Assembly (NCBI RefSeq): GCF_900128975.1
Contig: NZ_FQVC01000002.1
Coordinates: 186,001-250,000, forward strand
Reading direction: 5' to 3'
Length of the DNA stretch: 64,000 nucleotides
Source: Devosia limi DSM 17137
GTDB lineage: Bacteria; Pseudomonadota; Alphaproteobacteria; Rhizobiales; Devosiaceae
Position numbers and translations under genes: made by a program. Positions 24,424 to 33,146 of the stretch are shown one piece after another (the stretch's first letter is position 1; every line of letters starts with the position of its first letter). Under the pieces are notes generated by a model. The model had not been told where the DNA came from and made no database searches. It saw only the letters and a program-made list of their open reading frames with translations.

Positions 24424-26778
24424 ATGCCCTCATTTTCACGCGGACTTGAAAAGGCTCTGCATCAGGCGATGAACCTGGCGCGTGAGCGCAACCACGAGTT
24501 CGCAACGCTCGAGCATCTGCTGCTCGCATTGACGGACGACCGGGAGACCATTTCGGTTCTCAATGGCTGTGACGTCGATGTCGACGCGCTCAAGAGCGAC
24601 CTCGAAGATTTTATCAATGAAGAACTGGACAGCCTGATCGTTGCCAATGGTCAGGACGCGCGCCCCACGGCGGCGTTCCAGCGCGTAATCCAGCGCGCGG
24701 TGATCCATGTGCAATCCTCCGGCCGGGAGGAAGTTACCGGCGCCAATGTGCTGGTGGCTATCTTCGCCGAGCGCGAAAGCCATGCCGCCTATTTCCTCGA
24801 ACAGCAGGACATGAGCCGGCTGGACGCGGTCAATTTCATCAGCCACGGGATCACCAAGTCCGGTCCCAGCGAGGAGCGCAAGGTGCGTGGTGCCGATGAA
24901 GGTGGCGAGGGCGGCGCAGAAGGCGGGCGTGGCGAGAACGCCAAAAGTTCGGCCTTGGCCGATTTTTGCGTCGATCTCAATGCCAAGGCCCGCTCCGGCA
25001 AGATCGATCCGCTGATCGGCCGCGATGCCGAATTGCGCCGGACCATCCAGATCCTCTGCCGCCGTTCCAAGAACAACCCGCTCTATGTGGGTGACGCTGG
25101 CGTCGGCAAGACGGCCATCGCCGAAGGTCTTGCGCGCAAGATCGTTGAAGGCGATGTGCCCGAGGTGCTCAAGGAAGCGGTGATCTATGCGCTCGACATG
25201 GGCTCGCTGCTGGCCGGCACCCGTTATCGCGGTGACTTTGAGGAACGCCTCAAGGCCGTGATGAAGGAGCTGGAAAAGCTGCCCAACTCGGTGCTGTTTA
25301 TCGACGAGATCCACACCATGATTGGTGCCGGCGCGACCTCGGGTGGGGCGCTGGATGCTTCGAACCTGCTCAAGCCGGCGCTGGCTTCCGGGGCGATCCG
25401 TTGCATCGGTTCGACCACCTACAAGGAATATCGCCAGTTCTTCGAGAAGGATCGGGCCCTGGTCCGGCGCTTCCAGAAGATCGACGTGAACGAGCCGACG
25501 ATCCCCGATGCAATCGAGATCGTGAAAGGCTTGCGCCCGTATTTCGAAGAGTTCCACAAGATCAAGTACACCGACGAGGCTCTCAAGGCCGCGGTGGAGC
25601 TGAGCGCGCGGTATATCAATGACCGCAAGCTGCCGGACAAGGCGATCGACGTGATCGACGAAACCGGCGCCAGCCAGATGCTGTTGACCGAGGACAAGCG
25701 CAAGAAGGTGATCGATGTCGAGGACATCGAGGCGACGATCGCCACCATCGCGCGTATCCCGCCCAAGTCGGTATCGAAGTCCGATGCAGAATTGCTGAGC
25801 GGGCTGGAGCGCAGCCTCAAGTCGGTGGTGTTCGGCCAGGATGCGGCGATCACGGCGCTGTCGTCGGCAATCAAGCTGGCGCGTGCCGGACTGCGTGAAC
25901 CGGAAAAGCCGATCGGCTCCTACCTGTTCACCGGCCCGACCGGCGTCGGCAAGACCGAAGTGGCCAAGCAGCTCGCCGATACACTTGGCGTGGAACTGCT
26001 GCGGTTCGACATGTCCGAATATATGGAGCGCCATACGGTGTCGCGCCTGATCGGTGCGCCTCCGGGCTATGTCGGGTTTGACCAGGGCGGGCTGCTGACC
26101 GATGGCGTCGACCAGCATCCGCATTGCGTGGTGCTGCTGGACGAAATCGAAAAGGCGCATCCCGATCTCTACAACATCCTGTTGCAGGTGATGGACCACG
26201 GCAAGCTGACCGACCACAACGGCAAGTCGGTGGATTTCCGCAATGTCATCCTGATCATGACCTCCAATGCCGGGGCCATGGACTTGCAGAAGGCCCCGAT
26301 CGGGTTTGGCCGCAAGCGCGAGCAGGGCGACGATGAGGAAGCCATCAACCGGCTGTTCACGCCGGAATTCCGCAACCGGCTCGATGCGATCATCTCGTTC
26401 GCGCCGCTGCCGCGTGAGGTTGTCCGTCGCGTGGTCGAAAAGTTCGTGCTGCAGCTTGAAGGTCAGCTGGCCGAGCGTGGCGTGACCATCAACCTGACGC
26501 CGGAAGCTGCCGATTGGCTGGCCGAGCATGGCTATGACGAACGCATGGGCGCCCGCCCGCTGGGCCGGGTGATCCAGGAATACGTCAAGAAGCCATTGGC
26601 AGAGCAGGTGCTGTTTGGCGAACTGGTCAATGGCGGCACGGTGACCGTGGCCGTGGTTGGCGAAGGCAGCGAAGCCAAGCTGGAGCTGATCGCGGTGCCG
26701 CCGCGTCCGGCCAAGCCGAAGGCGCTGGCCAAGCCGCGCGCCAAGAAGGCGCCCAAGGCGGCGGAAGAAAAAAGCTAG
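24424..26778 (+). CDS. clpA: ATP-dependent Clp protease ATP-binding subunit ClpA
   Basis: A 784-residue class I Clp unfoldase. The Clp N-domain (1-145) docks ClpS; the first AAA+ module has Walker A GDAGVGKT at 223-230 and the second GPTGVGKT at 504-511. The ClpP-binding loop IGFG starts at 626, so it should partner ClpP for degradation rather than act as a disaggregase. There is no long coiled-coil middle domain, which excludes ClpB. The C-terminus ends in a Lys/Ala/Pro tail (PAKPKALAKPRAKKAPKAAE) beyond the usual end. GAACATCAC precedes the ATG, a modest site. A strong terminator follows. Confidence 0.97.
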   Translation: MPSFSRGLEKALHQAMNLARERNHEFATLEHLLLALTDDRETISVLNGCDVDVDALKSDLEDFINEELDSLIVANGQDARPTAAFQRVIQRAVIHVQSSGREEVTGANVLVAIFAERESHAAYFLEQQDMSRLDAVNFISHGITKSGPSEERKVRGADEGGEGGAEGGRGENAKSSALADFCVDLNAKARSGKIDPLIGRDAELRRTIQILCRRSKNNPLYVGDAGVGKTAIAEGLARKIVEGDVPEVLKEAVIYALDMGSLLAGTRYRGDFEERLKAVMKELEKLPNSVLFIDEIHTMIGAGATSGGALDASNLLKPALASGAIRCIGSTTYKEYRQFFEKDRALVRRFQKIDVNEPTIPDAIEIVKGLRPYFEEFHKIKYTDEALKAAVELSARYINDRKLPDKAIDVIDETGASQMLLTEDKRKKVIDVEDIEATIATIARIPPKSVSKSDAELLSGLERSLKSVVFGQDAAITALSSAIKLARAGLREPEKPIGSYLFTGPTGVGKTEVAKQLADTLGVELLRFDMSEYMERHTVSRLIGAPPGYVGFDQGGLLTDGVDQHPHCVVLLDEIEKAHPDLYNILLQVMDHGKLTDHNGKSVDFRNVILIMTSNAGAMDLQKAPIGFGRKREQGDDEEAINRLFTPEFRNRLDAIISFAPLPREVVRRVVEKFVLQLEGQLAERGVTINLTPEAADWLAEHGYDERMGARPLGRVIQEYVKKPLAEQVLFGELVNGGTVTVAVVGEGSEAKLELIAVPPRPAKPKALAKPRAKKAPKAAEEKS

Positions 26779-26803
26779 GTCTTAGGGCCTCGCAGACTGA
26801 ACG

Positions 26804-26832
26804 AAGGCCGGGAGCGATCCCGGCCTTTTTTC
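26804..26832 (+). terminator. Terminator of clpS-clpA
   Basis: AAGGCCGGGA (26804-26813) pairs with TCCCGGCCTT (26818-26827) around GCGA, followed by TTTTC. Strong intrinsic terminator 25 bases after clpA. Confidence 0.9.
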
Positions 26833-26836
26833 TTCT

Positions 26837-26935
26837 CGTGTCTCCGCCTGGCCAATTGCGTTCCTCGTGACCCAGTTCGTGACGCCGATGGCGTTGAAGC
26901 TGATGTCGATAGTGGCGCCAATGGACCGGGGCTGA
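26837..26935 (+). pseudogene. Possible remnant of a DUF2798-like small membrane protein
   Basis: An open segment without a convincing start codon encodes RVSAWPIAFLVTQFVTPMAL and then KLMSIVAPMDRG, ending at TGA 26933-26935. The AWPIAF...P...L pattern resembles the C-terminal helix of DUF2798 proteins, which are about 75-80 residues with two helices. The expected first helix is missing: upstream lies the clpA terminator. The segment is followed 11 bases later by its own strong terminator, which fits a decayed gene that lost its 5' half. The match is from memory and short, so the call is weak. Confidence 0.3.
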
Positions 26936-26946
26936 GATCAGAACAG

Positions 26947-26973
26947 ACGCCGGGCAACGTCCCGGCGTTTTTC
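26947..26973 (+). terminator. Second terminator downstream of clpA
   Basis: ACGCCGGG (26947-26954) pairs with CCCGGCGT (26961-26968), followed by a T run. With the hairpin at 26804 it brackets the short remnant at 26837-26935. Confidence 0.8.
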
Positions 26974-27050
26974 ATGTGGAAATAGGGTAATGAAATCAGT
27001 GGGTAAGCGGTGGTGCCTGCGGGGGTGAATCGGGTGCTTTGCGCGATGAT

Positions 27051-27701
27051 TCAAGTCTGGACGCGGCGCGGGCCCAGCATTGTATAGGCGAGGAAGAACG
27101 CGGCGTAGACGACGATGGGGGCGATGAGCGCATAGATGCCGACCGCATGATAGGCAAGCGCGCCGAGGGCGGCGCCGAGCAGCAGGGAGGTCCAGACCAG
27201 CAGGTGCTGAACCCAGCGCCACGGTGGGGCCTGATGGCGGAGCGCCTTGGCGAGGTCCTGGGCGGCGGCGAACATGGTGCCGGTGACGAAAGTGGCGCCT
27301 AGGCGAACGGCGCCTTCGGACTGCAGAATGGCATTCTGCGCCCCGGCGGCGACAGCGAGGGCCAGCATGGCTTGGGTAGCCGTGAAGCCAGCGGCGGAAA
27401 GGCCGAGGCTAGTACCCATTGCGACGAGCACGAAGGCGAGGACGGCGCTGGCGGCCCAGCGGCGATGGAGCAGTGCGAGCGAGGCGCCGGCGACGCTGCC
27501 GATGAAGAACAGGGCAATCAGAGAAGCGGTAACAAGAGCCACCGGCAGGGCGTCGGTAGCGAGAGCGTCGCCCAACTGGGTGGTGTTCCCGCTGACGAAG
27601 GAAACGAAGAAGCCACCCAATTCGATGAAGCCGACGGCATCTATGAAGCCAGCAGATGCGGTCAACAGCAGGCCGAGGCTGAGTTTTGGCGTCGGCGTCA
27701 C
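27051..27701 (-). CDS. DUF1275 (YoaK-type) membrane protein
   Basis: A 216-residue protein with six hydrophobic segments. The start GLLLTASAGFIDAVGFIELG, then FVSFVSGNTTQLGDAL, and the middle LGATFVTGTMFAAAQDLAKAL are hallmarks of DUF1275, which includes E. coli YoaK. Members resemble small transporters, but no substrate is established. The start is GTG 27701, overlapping the HIT gene stop by four bases, so it is the second gene of a HIT-DUF1275 operon. It ends about 80 bases from the clpA-side terminator. Confidence 0.85.
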   Translation of the reverse strand: MTPTPKLSLGLLLTASAGFIDAVGFIELGGFFVSFVSGNTTQLGDALATDALPVALVTASLIALFFIGSVAGASLALLHRRWAASAVLAFVLVAMGTSLGLSAAGFTATQAMLALAVAAGAQNAILQSEGAVRLGATFVTGTMFAAAQDLAKALRHQAPPWRWVQHLLVWTSLLLGAALGALAYHAVGIYALIAPIVVYAAFFLAYTMLGPRRVQT

Positions 27702-28114
27702 AGCTGCGCCGCGATATCCCTGGCGAGGGCCGAGAGTTCGGCATCATCGGCCTTGCCGCCACCATGGGCAGCCAGCGGAATGCCCTCATAGGCGGGGATG
27801 ATATGGAAATGCAGGTGGAAGACGCTCTGGCCGGCGGGCGCCTCGTTGAACTGGGCGAGGCGAATGCCATCGGCATGGGTGACTGATTTGACCGCATTGG
27901 CGACCTTTTGCACCAAGGGGATCACTGCAGCGAGCACGGCCGGATCGGCATCAAACAGGTTGCGCGAGGGTGCTTTGGGAATGACCAGCGTGTGGCCGCG
28001 CGACTGGGGAAAAATGTCCATCATTACCAGCGCAGTCTCATCCTCGTAGACCTTATGGGCTGGAATTTCGCCGCGCAGGATTTTGCCGAAGATATTGGAT
28101 GGATCGTAGGTCAT
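27698..28114 (-). CDS. HIT family protein (HINT-type hydrolase)
   Basis: A 138-residue histidine-triad protein. The catalytic motif is HLHFHIIP (H-x-H-x-H), and DPSNIFGKILRGEIPAHKVYED at the N-terminus plus GHTLVIPK are typical of the HINT branch, which hydrolyses adenosine phosphoramidates and aminoacyl-adenylates. ATG 28114 is chosen because MTYDPSNIFGKI aligns with relatives; the upstream frame adds a proline-rich unconserved lead. It overlaps the DUF1275 gene, which is an unrelated function, so the pairing may only reflect compact layout. Confidence 0.9.
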   Translation of the reverse strand: MTYDPSNIFGKILRGEIPAHKVYEDETALVMMDIFPQSRGHTLVIPKAPSRNLFDADPAVLAAVIPLVQKVANAVKSVTHADGIRLAQFNEAPAGQSVFHLHFHIIPAYEGIPLAAHGGGKADDAELSALARDIAAQL

Positions 28115-28253
28115 GATTCTCTCGCAGTCTGGATCTGGCCTGAGTTTGGCGCGGCGTGGCGGAGGGGGCAAGGGCGTGTGGGCCTGCACTTCGATACAGC
28201 GCTATGCGAGCTGAGCGGGATGCGCCAAGATTGCCCGAAAAGGGAGCAGGAGC

Positions 28254-29264
28254 ATGCGGGCAGTACGGCTGGAAGCGATCGGCAGCATGGCGATGCGCAT
28301 GGTGGCGCGGCCTGAGGCGGGGCCGGATGATCTGCTGGTGCGGGTGGAGGCGGTCGGCATTTGCGGATCGGACCGGCACATGTTCAAGGGTGAATATCCG
28401 ACGGCGCTGCCAGTGACGCTGGGGCATGAGTTTTGCGGGATCGTCGAGGCTATCGGGTCGGGCGTGACGCGGTTTGCGCCTGGGGAGCGGATTACCGGGG
28501 ACCCCAATATTGCCTGTGGCTGGTGTCAGCAATGCCGGGCGGGGCGGCCCAATCTCTGTGACAGCCTGACGGCTATCGGCGTGTTCCGGGATGGCGGGTT
28601 TGCCGACTACGTGGTCGTGCCGCAGGGGCAGGCGCATCTACTGCCTGCCGATCTCAACCCTCTGCATGGGGCATTTTGCGAGCCGCTGGCCTGTTGCCTG
28701 CATGGGCTGGACGTGGCGCGCATTCGGCCCGGCGATAGCGTGGCGGTGCTGGGTGGCGGGGTGATCGGGCTATTGATGGTGCAACTGGCTAGGTTGGCGG
28801 GCGCGAGCCGGATCGTCATGATCACGCGGCAGCAGGCGCGGCGGGAACTGGCATTGACGCTGGGGGCGACGGAGGCGGTTGACCCGGTGGCCGAGGATGC
28901 GGTCGCGGCGCTGCGCGGCTTGATCAAGGGCGGCGTCGATGTCGTGCTGGAATGTGCAGGGGTGCCGCAGACCTTTGTGCAGGGGATCAGCATGGCGCGG
29001 CGCGGCGGCACGTTTGTGCTGTTCGGGGTAACGCCGGCGGGCGTCGAAGTGCCGGTGGTGCCCTATGAGCTGCTGGTCAATGAACTGCGGATCGAAAGCG
29101 CCTGGCTCAATCCGCTGACCCATGCGCGGGCAGCCGCCATGGTGGCGGCGGGAACGCTGGAGCTGGATCGGCTGATCAGCCGGACCATTGGGCTCGAGGA
29201 GGTGGCCGGCATTGTCGGGGCAGCGCCGGCGCCGGGCGAGGTCAAGATTATCGCAGTGCCCTGA
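28254..29264 (+). CDS. Zinc-dependent medium-chain alcohol/polyol dehydrogenase
   Basis: A 336-residue MDR dehydrogenase. Catalytic zinc ligands are Cys37 (GICGSDRH) and His58-Glu59 (LGHEFCG); structural zinc is held by Cys88, Cys91, Cys94 and Cys102. The Rossmann motif VLGGGVIGLL follows, then a loss of strict NADP markers, suggesting NAD. Overall it looks like the sorbitol/threonine/arabitol dehydrogenase branch, though the substrate cannot be named. The GGGAGCAGGAGC site before ATG 28254 is strong. It stands alone between divergent HIT and the convergent desaturase gene, so context gives no pathway. Confidence 0.88.
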   Translation: MRAVRLEAIGSMAMRMVARPEAGPDDLLVRVEAVGICGSDRHMFKGEYPTALPVTLGHEFCGIVEAIGSGVTRFAPGERITGDPNIACGWCQQCRAGRPNLCDSLTAIGVFRDGGFADYVVVPQGQAHLLPADLNPLHGAFCEPLACCLHGLDVARIRPGDSVAVLGGGVIGLLMVQLARLAGASRIVMITRQQARRELALTLGATEAVDPVAEDAVAALRGLIKGGVDVVLECAGVPQTFVQGISMARRGGTFVLFGVTPAGVEVPVVPYELLVNELRIESAWLNPLTHARAAAMVAAGTLELDRLISRTIGLEEVAGIVGAAPAPGEVKIIAVP

Positions 29265-29269
29265 GCCGG

Positions 29270-30397
29270 CTATTCAGCCGGTTTCAGCTGTTCCGGTTCG
29301 TCCTTCTGGAAATAGCGGAAACGGAAATAATTGAGGAAGGCCATGCCGGTGAGGGTGACCGGCACATAGGAAAAGCCGCGGCGAATGCCGAACAGGGCCA
29401 TGTTGACGGCGGTGCCGGCGCTCATCGCACCCTTGCCCATGGGCGAGGTGAAAGACGATGGCACGACGTGGCGATAGAGCAGCGCATCACTGCGATAATA
29501 CTGGCGGGCGCGGGCGGCGAAGGCGCGCTTGGAGGCGGAATAGGCCTTGAGCTCGTCCAGCCCCATATCGCCGTGGAACTCGACCTCCGAACCCAGCGCC
29601 CAGACTTCGGGCGGGGCGAGGCGGGGCTTGCCGATCTCGGTGAAGAGATCGATCAGCTCGGTGAAGGTGACGTAATTGGCATTCCAGCAATCATCGGTCT
29701 TGGCGCCGTGGGCCAGCACCAGCACATCGGCCCGGGTCAGTTTTTCCTGCATGCGCGAATAGTCGCCGGCGGAAAAATCGGAGCCAGACTTGGCGGTCTC
29801 GACGATGCCGCCGAGCTTTTCCAGCTTCTTGACCATGGCAGAACCAAAGGCGCCGCTGGCGCCGGTGACCAGGAACTTGCGGCCCTTGATCTGGCAGGTG
29901 GTGCCGAACAGCAGATCGAATACATTGCTGAACGACGAGAAGAAGTTATGCGGATAGACGTGATGCATGGCGTGATAATTATTGTTCACCCATAGCAGGC
30001 CCTGCTGGCCGCCAACGCGGTCCATCGACATGTGATTGTAGTCGAGACCTTCTTCCTTGAGCGTCATCACCAGCATCACCGTGCGGATGGCGGCGACGAC
30101 AGCGATAGGCGGCCAGGGGAAAACCAGCAGGAAAATCAGCGTGCCGGCCATGCCGGTCAGGTATTCGGGGACGATATGGAACCAGATGTTCTGCCGGGCA
30201 TAGGCCGGGTTGATCTGCATATCGAGGCCGAGAAATTTGTGATGCACCCAATGCCACGACGAGAAGGTGCGCAGCAGCTTGAAGCGCGAGCCTTCCCATT
30301 TATGCAGGGTCCAATGCAGGGCATCGAAGAGCGCCGTCGAGACGACGAAGACCAGGGCGGTCTGGAGGATGAAGGCGATGATGTCCCAGAAAGTCAT
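29270..30397 (-). CDS. Bifunctional sterol desaturase/short-chain dehydrogenase
   Basis: A 375-residue fusion. Residues 1-165 are a fatty-acid-hydroxylase/sterol-desaturase domain: membrane helix at 5-25, His boxes HxxxH (28-32), HxxHH (49-53), His122 and HxxHH (142-146), which bind a di-iron centre. From about 172 begins a Rossmann domain with TGASGAFG at 178-185 and the catalytic YxxxK of an SDR at Tyr286-Lys290, with Ser270 a candidate third residue. A last hydrophobic stretch precedes the acidic C-terminus. The fusion type exists in databases under this name, but its substrate is not known to me. It is a single gene; only five bases separate its stop from the convergent dehydrogenase stop. 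Confidence 0.88.
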   Translation of the reverse strand: MTFWDIIAFILQTALVFVVSTALFDALHWTLHKWEGSRFKLLRTFSSWHWVHHKFLGLDMQINPAYARQNIWFHIVPEYLTGMAGTLIFLLVFPWPPIAVVAAIRTVMLVMTLKEEGLDYNHMSMDRVGGQQGLLWVNNNYHAMHHVYPHNFFSSFSNVFDLLFGTTCQIKGRKFLVTGASGAFGSAMVKKLEKLGGIVETAKSGSDFSAGDYSRMQEKLTRADVLVLAHGAKTDDCWNANYVTFTELIDLFTEIGKPRLAPPEVWALGSEVEFHGDMGLDELKAYSASKRAFAARARQYYRSDALLYRHVVPSSFTSPMGKGAMSAGTAVNMALFGIRRGFSYVPVTLTGMAFLNYFRFRYFQKDEPEQLKPAE

Positions 30398-30527
30398 GCG
30401 GCGGTCCCGAACGTAACGACACGCTTACATAAGCCGGTGGGAGCAGGAGGGCCAGAGGGGATGGTGTCACGGGGATGGGGGCAAGGGCCCGAGGCAGGGG
30501 CCCGGGCTTAAGCAGGACGCCGAGCGA

Positions 30528-30539
30528 GGGGGGGGGGGG
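30528..30539. repeat. Run of twelve G residues
   Basis: An uninterrupted tract of twelve G on the plus strand, in the non-coding gap between the desaturase and FemAB-like genes. Such runs are slippage-prone and also error-prone in assembly. Confidence 0.9.
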
Positions 30540-30560
30540 CGCAGCACCCCCACCCTTGAT

Positions 30561-30650
30561 CCCTCCCCTCAAGGGGGAGGGAGATGACTGAGGGGACTGG
30601 CTAAGGGGGGCAGGGCAAGGAACTGGATCCCGGCTTACGCCGGGATGACG
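30561..30650. repeat. Two intergenic palindromes (REP-like)
   Basis: CTCCCC/GGGGAG around TCAA (30563-30579), then GATCCCGGC (30626-30634) with GCCGGGAT (30639-30646) followed by GACGGC. The second has the ATCCCGGC...GCCGGGATGAC form of a widespread proteobacterial intergenic repeat, and is related to the palindromes at 41603 and 44484. Confidence 0.6.
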
Positions 30651-30663
30651 GCTGGTGGGGGGA

Positions 30664-31839
30664 CTATCGGTCGGTGCGGTCGCCCTTGCGGAAGGGGGTG
30701 AAGGTGTCGAGGACTTCCTGTTCGCGGGTGACGGAGGCGCGTTCGCGGGCGAGATAGTCGGCGATGGCGTCGCGCAGGCCGGGATGGGCGATCCAGTGGA
30801 CGGAGTAGGTGGTGGCGGGGGCGTAGCCGCGGGCGAGTTTGTGTTCGCCCTGCGCGCCGGCTTCGACGACGGCCAGTTTATGGGCGATGGCGTAGTCGAT
30901 GGCCTGGTAATAGCAGAGCTCGAAATGCAGGAACGGCACGTCGCGGGTGCAGCCCCAGTTGCGGCCGAAAATGCGGTCGGAGCCGACGAAGTTGATGGCG
31001 CCGGCAATCGGGGTGGGGCCATCATAGGCCAGCATGAGGACAATGCGGTCGGCCATGGTCTGGCCGAGCCGGGAGAAGAACTCGCGGTTGAGATAGGGGC
31101 GGCCCCATTTGCGGGCGCCGGTATCCTCGTAGAAATCGTAGAAGGCGTCCCAGTGGTGTTCCTGCAAATCGCTGCCAGAGAGCCATTTGACGGTCAGCCC
31201 ATCGGCGAGCGCATCGCGGCGTTCGCGGCGGATGGTCTTGCGCTTGCGCGATGAGAGAGTTTCGAGGAAGTCGTCGAAGCTGGAAAAACCCTGATTGTGC
31301 CAGTGGAACTGGGTATCGAGGCGCTTCAGCCAACCGTCGCTTTCGATGAGCTCGGCCTCGGATTTCGGCACGAAAGTGGCGTGGACCGAGGAGGCATTGC
31401 GCTGGGTGGCGAGCTGCTGGGCGGCGGACAGCAGCGCGGCTTCGATTTCGGCGTGGCCCGAGGGCACCAGCAGCTTGGGGGCGGTCACCGGCGTGAAGGG
31501 CACCGCGCATTGCAGCTTGGGATAATAGGAGCCGCCGGCCTGCTCATAGGCATTGGCCCAGCCATGGTCGAAGACGTATTCGCCCATGGAATGGGATTTG
31601 AGAAACAGTGGCATCAGCCCGAGCGGCGTCCCGGCGGCATCGCTCAGCAGGATATGCTGGGGCTGCCAGCCGGTGCGTGCCGTGGCGCAGCCGGATTGTT
31701 CGAGCGCCATAAAGAAGGCGTGGTCGAGGAAGGGGTTATCAGGCTTGCCTGAAGCGGATGGGACAAGCGAATTCCAGACGGCAGCCTCTATGGCTGCCGT
31801 CGTGGGGTGGACCGTGGCGATGTAGCCGTTATTGGGCAA
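30664..31839 (-). CDS. FemAB-like GNAT family protein (PF04339/DUF482)
   Basis: A protein of about 391 residues of the FemAB-like family, which resembles peptidoglycan-bridge acyltransferases. Recognisable stretches are NPFLDHAFFMALEQSGCA, YVFDHGWANAYEQAGGSYYP, SSRKRKTIRRERRDAL, and WGCTRDVPFLHFELCYYQAID (quoted in part). The acceptor is unknown. The start is uncertain: TTG 31839 overlaps the stop of the GDPD gene by a few bases and puts the conserved part near residue 20, while an in-frame ATG at 31902 would overlap that gene by 74 bases. It is probably in one operon with the GDPD gene upstream. Confidence 0.85.
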   Translation of the reverse strand: MPNNGYIATVHPTTAAIEAAVWNSLVPSASGKPDNPFLDHAFFMALEQSGCATARTGWQPQHILLSDAAGTPLGLMPLFLKSHSMGEYVFDHGWANAYEQAGGSYYPKLQCAVPFTPVTAPKLLVPSGHAEIEAALLSAAQQLATQRNASSVHATFVPKSEAELIESDGWLKRLDTQFHWHNQGFSSFDDFLETLSSRKRKTIRRERRDALADGLTVKWLSGSDLQEHHWDAFYDFYEDTGARKWGRPYLNREFFSRLGQTMADRIVLMLAYDGPTPIAGAINFVGSDRIFGRNWGCTRDVPFLHFELCYYQAIDYAIAHKLAVVEAGAQGEHKLARGYAPATTYSVHWIAHPGLRDAIADYLARERASVTREQEVLDTFTPFRKGDRTDR

Positions 31840-32593
31840 GTTCCGGGTCGAACCCTTCAAAGACGATCTGGTCAATATGGGGAGCGGCTTCGGCGGCTTC
31901 AACTGCCGAGCGGATGGTCCAGCCGGTGACCGGCTTGCCGAGGGCGCGCCAGAACTGGATAGCGGGCATCTTCAACGATGCCTTGTCGCAGGAGATGAAA
32001 TCGAACTGAGTCTCGTGCCAGTGCAGCAGGTGGCGGAGGGTGAAACGCTGGTCTTCGGTCAGCCCATCGTCCCAATCCTTGCGCTCATAATCATAGGTGA
32101 TGATGCCGCGGGGGCCGGTGAAGCCGAATTGGCGCACCAGGGTGATCAGGTTGGGATCGAACGACTCGACGGTGACCGGCCCCTCATAGCCCTTGAGGGC
32201 CTCGGCGGCGGCGCGGGCGAGCAGCTGGGTGCCGGCCATATCGCGCTGACGCTTGAGCTCGACCTGCAGCATGGTGCGGCCGCCGATCTGGGTCAGGAAA
32301 TCGGTGAAGCGCTGCGGGCATTCGCCCTTGGCGCTGTCAAGCAACGGGGTCGCGGTCAGTTCGGCGACAGTGATGTCGGAGACGCGGCCTTCCTTGCCGG
32401 TCAGGCGCTTGAGCTCGTCATCGTGGAAGACCACGGCAACGCCGTCGCTGGTCAGTTGCAGGTCGAGTTCGATGGCGAAATTGCCCGCAATCGCGGCTTC
32501 GAAGGCGCTGGCGCTGTTCTCGATAATGCCCGCGACGCGGTTGTGCAGGCCGCGATGGGCGACGGGACGGGGAAAGAGCGGCGTATCGGTCAT
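31829..32593 (-). CDS. Glycerophosphodiester phosphodiesterase family protein
   Basis: A 254-residue GDPD with the TIM-barrel motifs: VAHRGLHNRVAGIIENSASAF (His9-Arg10 pair and the Glu of the EN motif), AIELDLQLTSDGVAVVFHDD (metal-binding Glu and catalytic His) and a late MLQVELKRQ. The family hydrolyses glycerophosphodiesters to glycerol-3-phosphate and an alcohol, salvaging phospholipid headgroups. There is no signal peptide, so it is cytoplasmic (UgpQ-like). A GAGG site precedes ATG 32593. Located between RidA and the FemAB-like gene on the same strand. Confidence 0.92.
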   Translation of the reverse strand: MTDTPLFPRPVAHRGLHNRVAGIIENSASAFEAAIAGNFAIELDLQLTSDGVAVVFHDDELKRLTGKEGRVSDITVAELTATPLLDSAKGECPQRFTDFLTQIGGRTMLQVELKRQRDMAGTQLLARAAAEALKGYEGPVTVESFDPNLITLVRQFGFTGPRGIITYDYERKDWDDGLTEDQRFTLRHLLHWHETQFDFISCDKASLKMPAIQFWRALGKPVTGWTIRSAVEAAEAAPHIDQIVFEGFDPELAQ

Positions 32594-32687
32594 AATGGCC
32601 TCGTCGAGAAGATTGAGCGTGTGTGAGTGGCAGCGGTTTATGACGGGGATGTAACGGCTGGCGGGCCATCCCCGTCCCGGCAGGAGG

Positions 32688-33146
32688 CTAGACCTCCACG
32701 ACCGCTTCGATTTCCACGGCAGCGCCAAAGGGCAGGGCGGCAACGCCGAACGCAGCGCGGGCATGCTTGCCCTTGTCGCCGAGCACGCCGACGAGCAGGT
32801 TGGAGGCGCCATTGGCGACCAGGTGCTGCTCGAAGAAGTCCGGGGTGGAGGCGACCAGCACGGTGATCTTGAGGATGCGCTTGATGTCGGTCAGCTCGAC
32901 GCCGCCATTGTGGACGATCTGGGCCAGAATGTTGGTGGCGGCGAGTTCGGCGGCATTGCCACCCTGCACCACATTCATGTTGTCGCCGAGCAGGCCGGTG
33001 GTGACGCCGTTTTCATCGCTCGAAAGCTGGCCGGAAATGTAGAGGATGTTTCCGGAGCGGGCCACGGGGACGTAATTGGCAACGGGTGCTTTGGCAGTGG
33101 GCAGCTCATAGCCGAGTTCACGGAGCTTTTCGATCGGGCTGGTCAT
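32688..33146 (-). CDS. RidA family protein
   Basis: A 152-residue RidA/YjgF-type protein. ANYVPVARSGNILYISGQLS, the GDNMNVVQGGNAAELAATNI helix and the closing ARAAFGVAALPFGAAVEIEA are typical of the longer RidA subfamily found in alphaproteobacteria. Classical RidA hydrolyses reactive enamines and imines; in this subfamily the expected Arg lies in HARAAFG, so activity is plausible. It overlaps the dinB stop by four bases, so it is translated from the dinB transcript, an association that is probably not functional. Confidence 0.9.
   Translation of the reverse strand: MTSPIEKLRELGYELPTAKAPVANYVPVARSGNILYISGQLSSDENGVTTGLLGDNMNVVQGGNAAELAATNILAQIVHNGGVELTDIKRILKITVLVASTPDFFEQHLVANGASNLLVGVLGDKGKHARAAFGVAALPFGAAVEIEAVVEV

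Noticed and set aside
24436..26529. Open reading frame of 697 codons on the minus strand opposite clpA
   Set aside because: Peptide is a His/Asp/Arg-rich mirror of the clpA codons with no domain; GC-rich third positions keep the antisense frame open.
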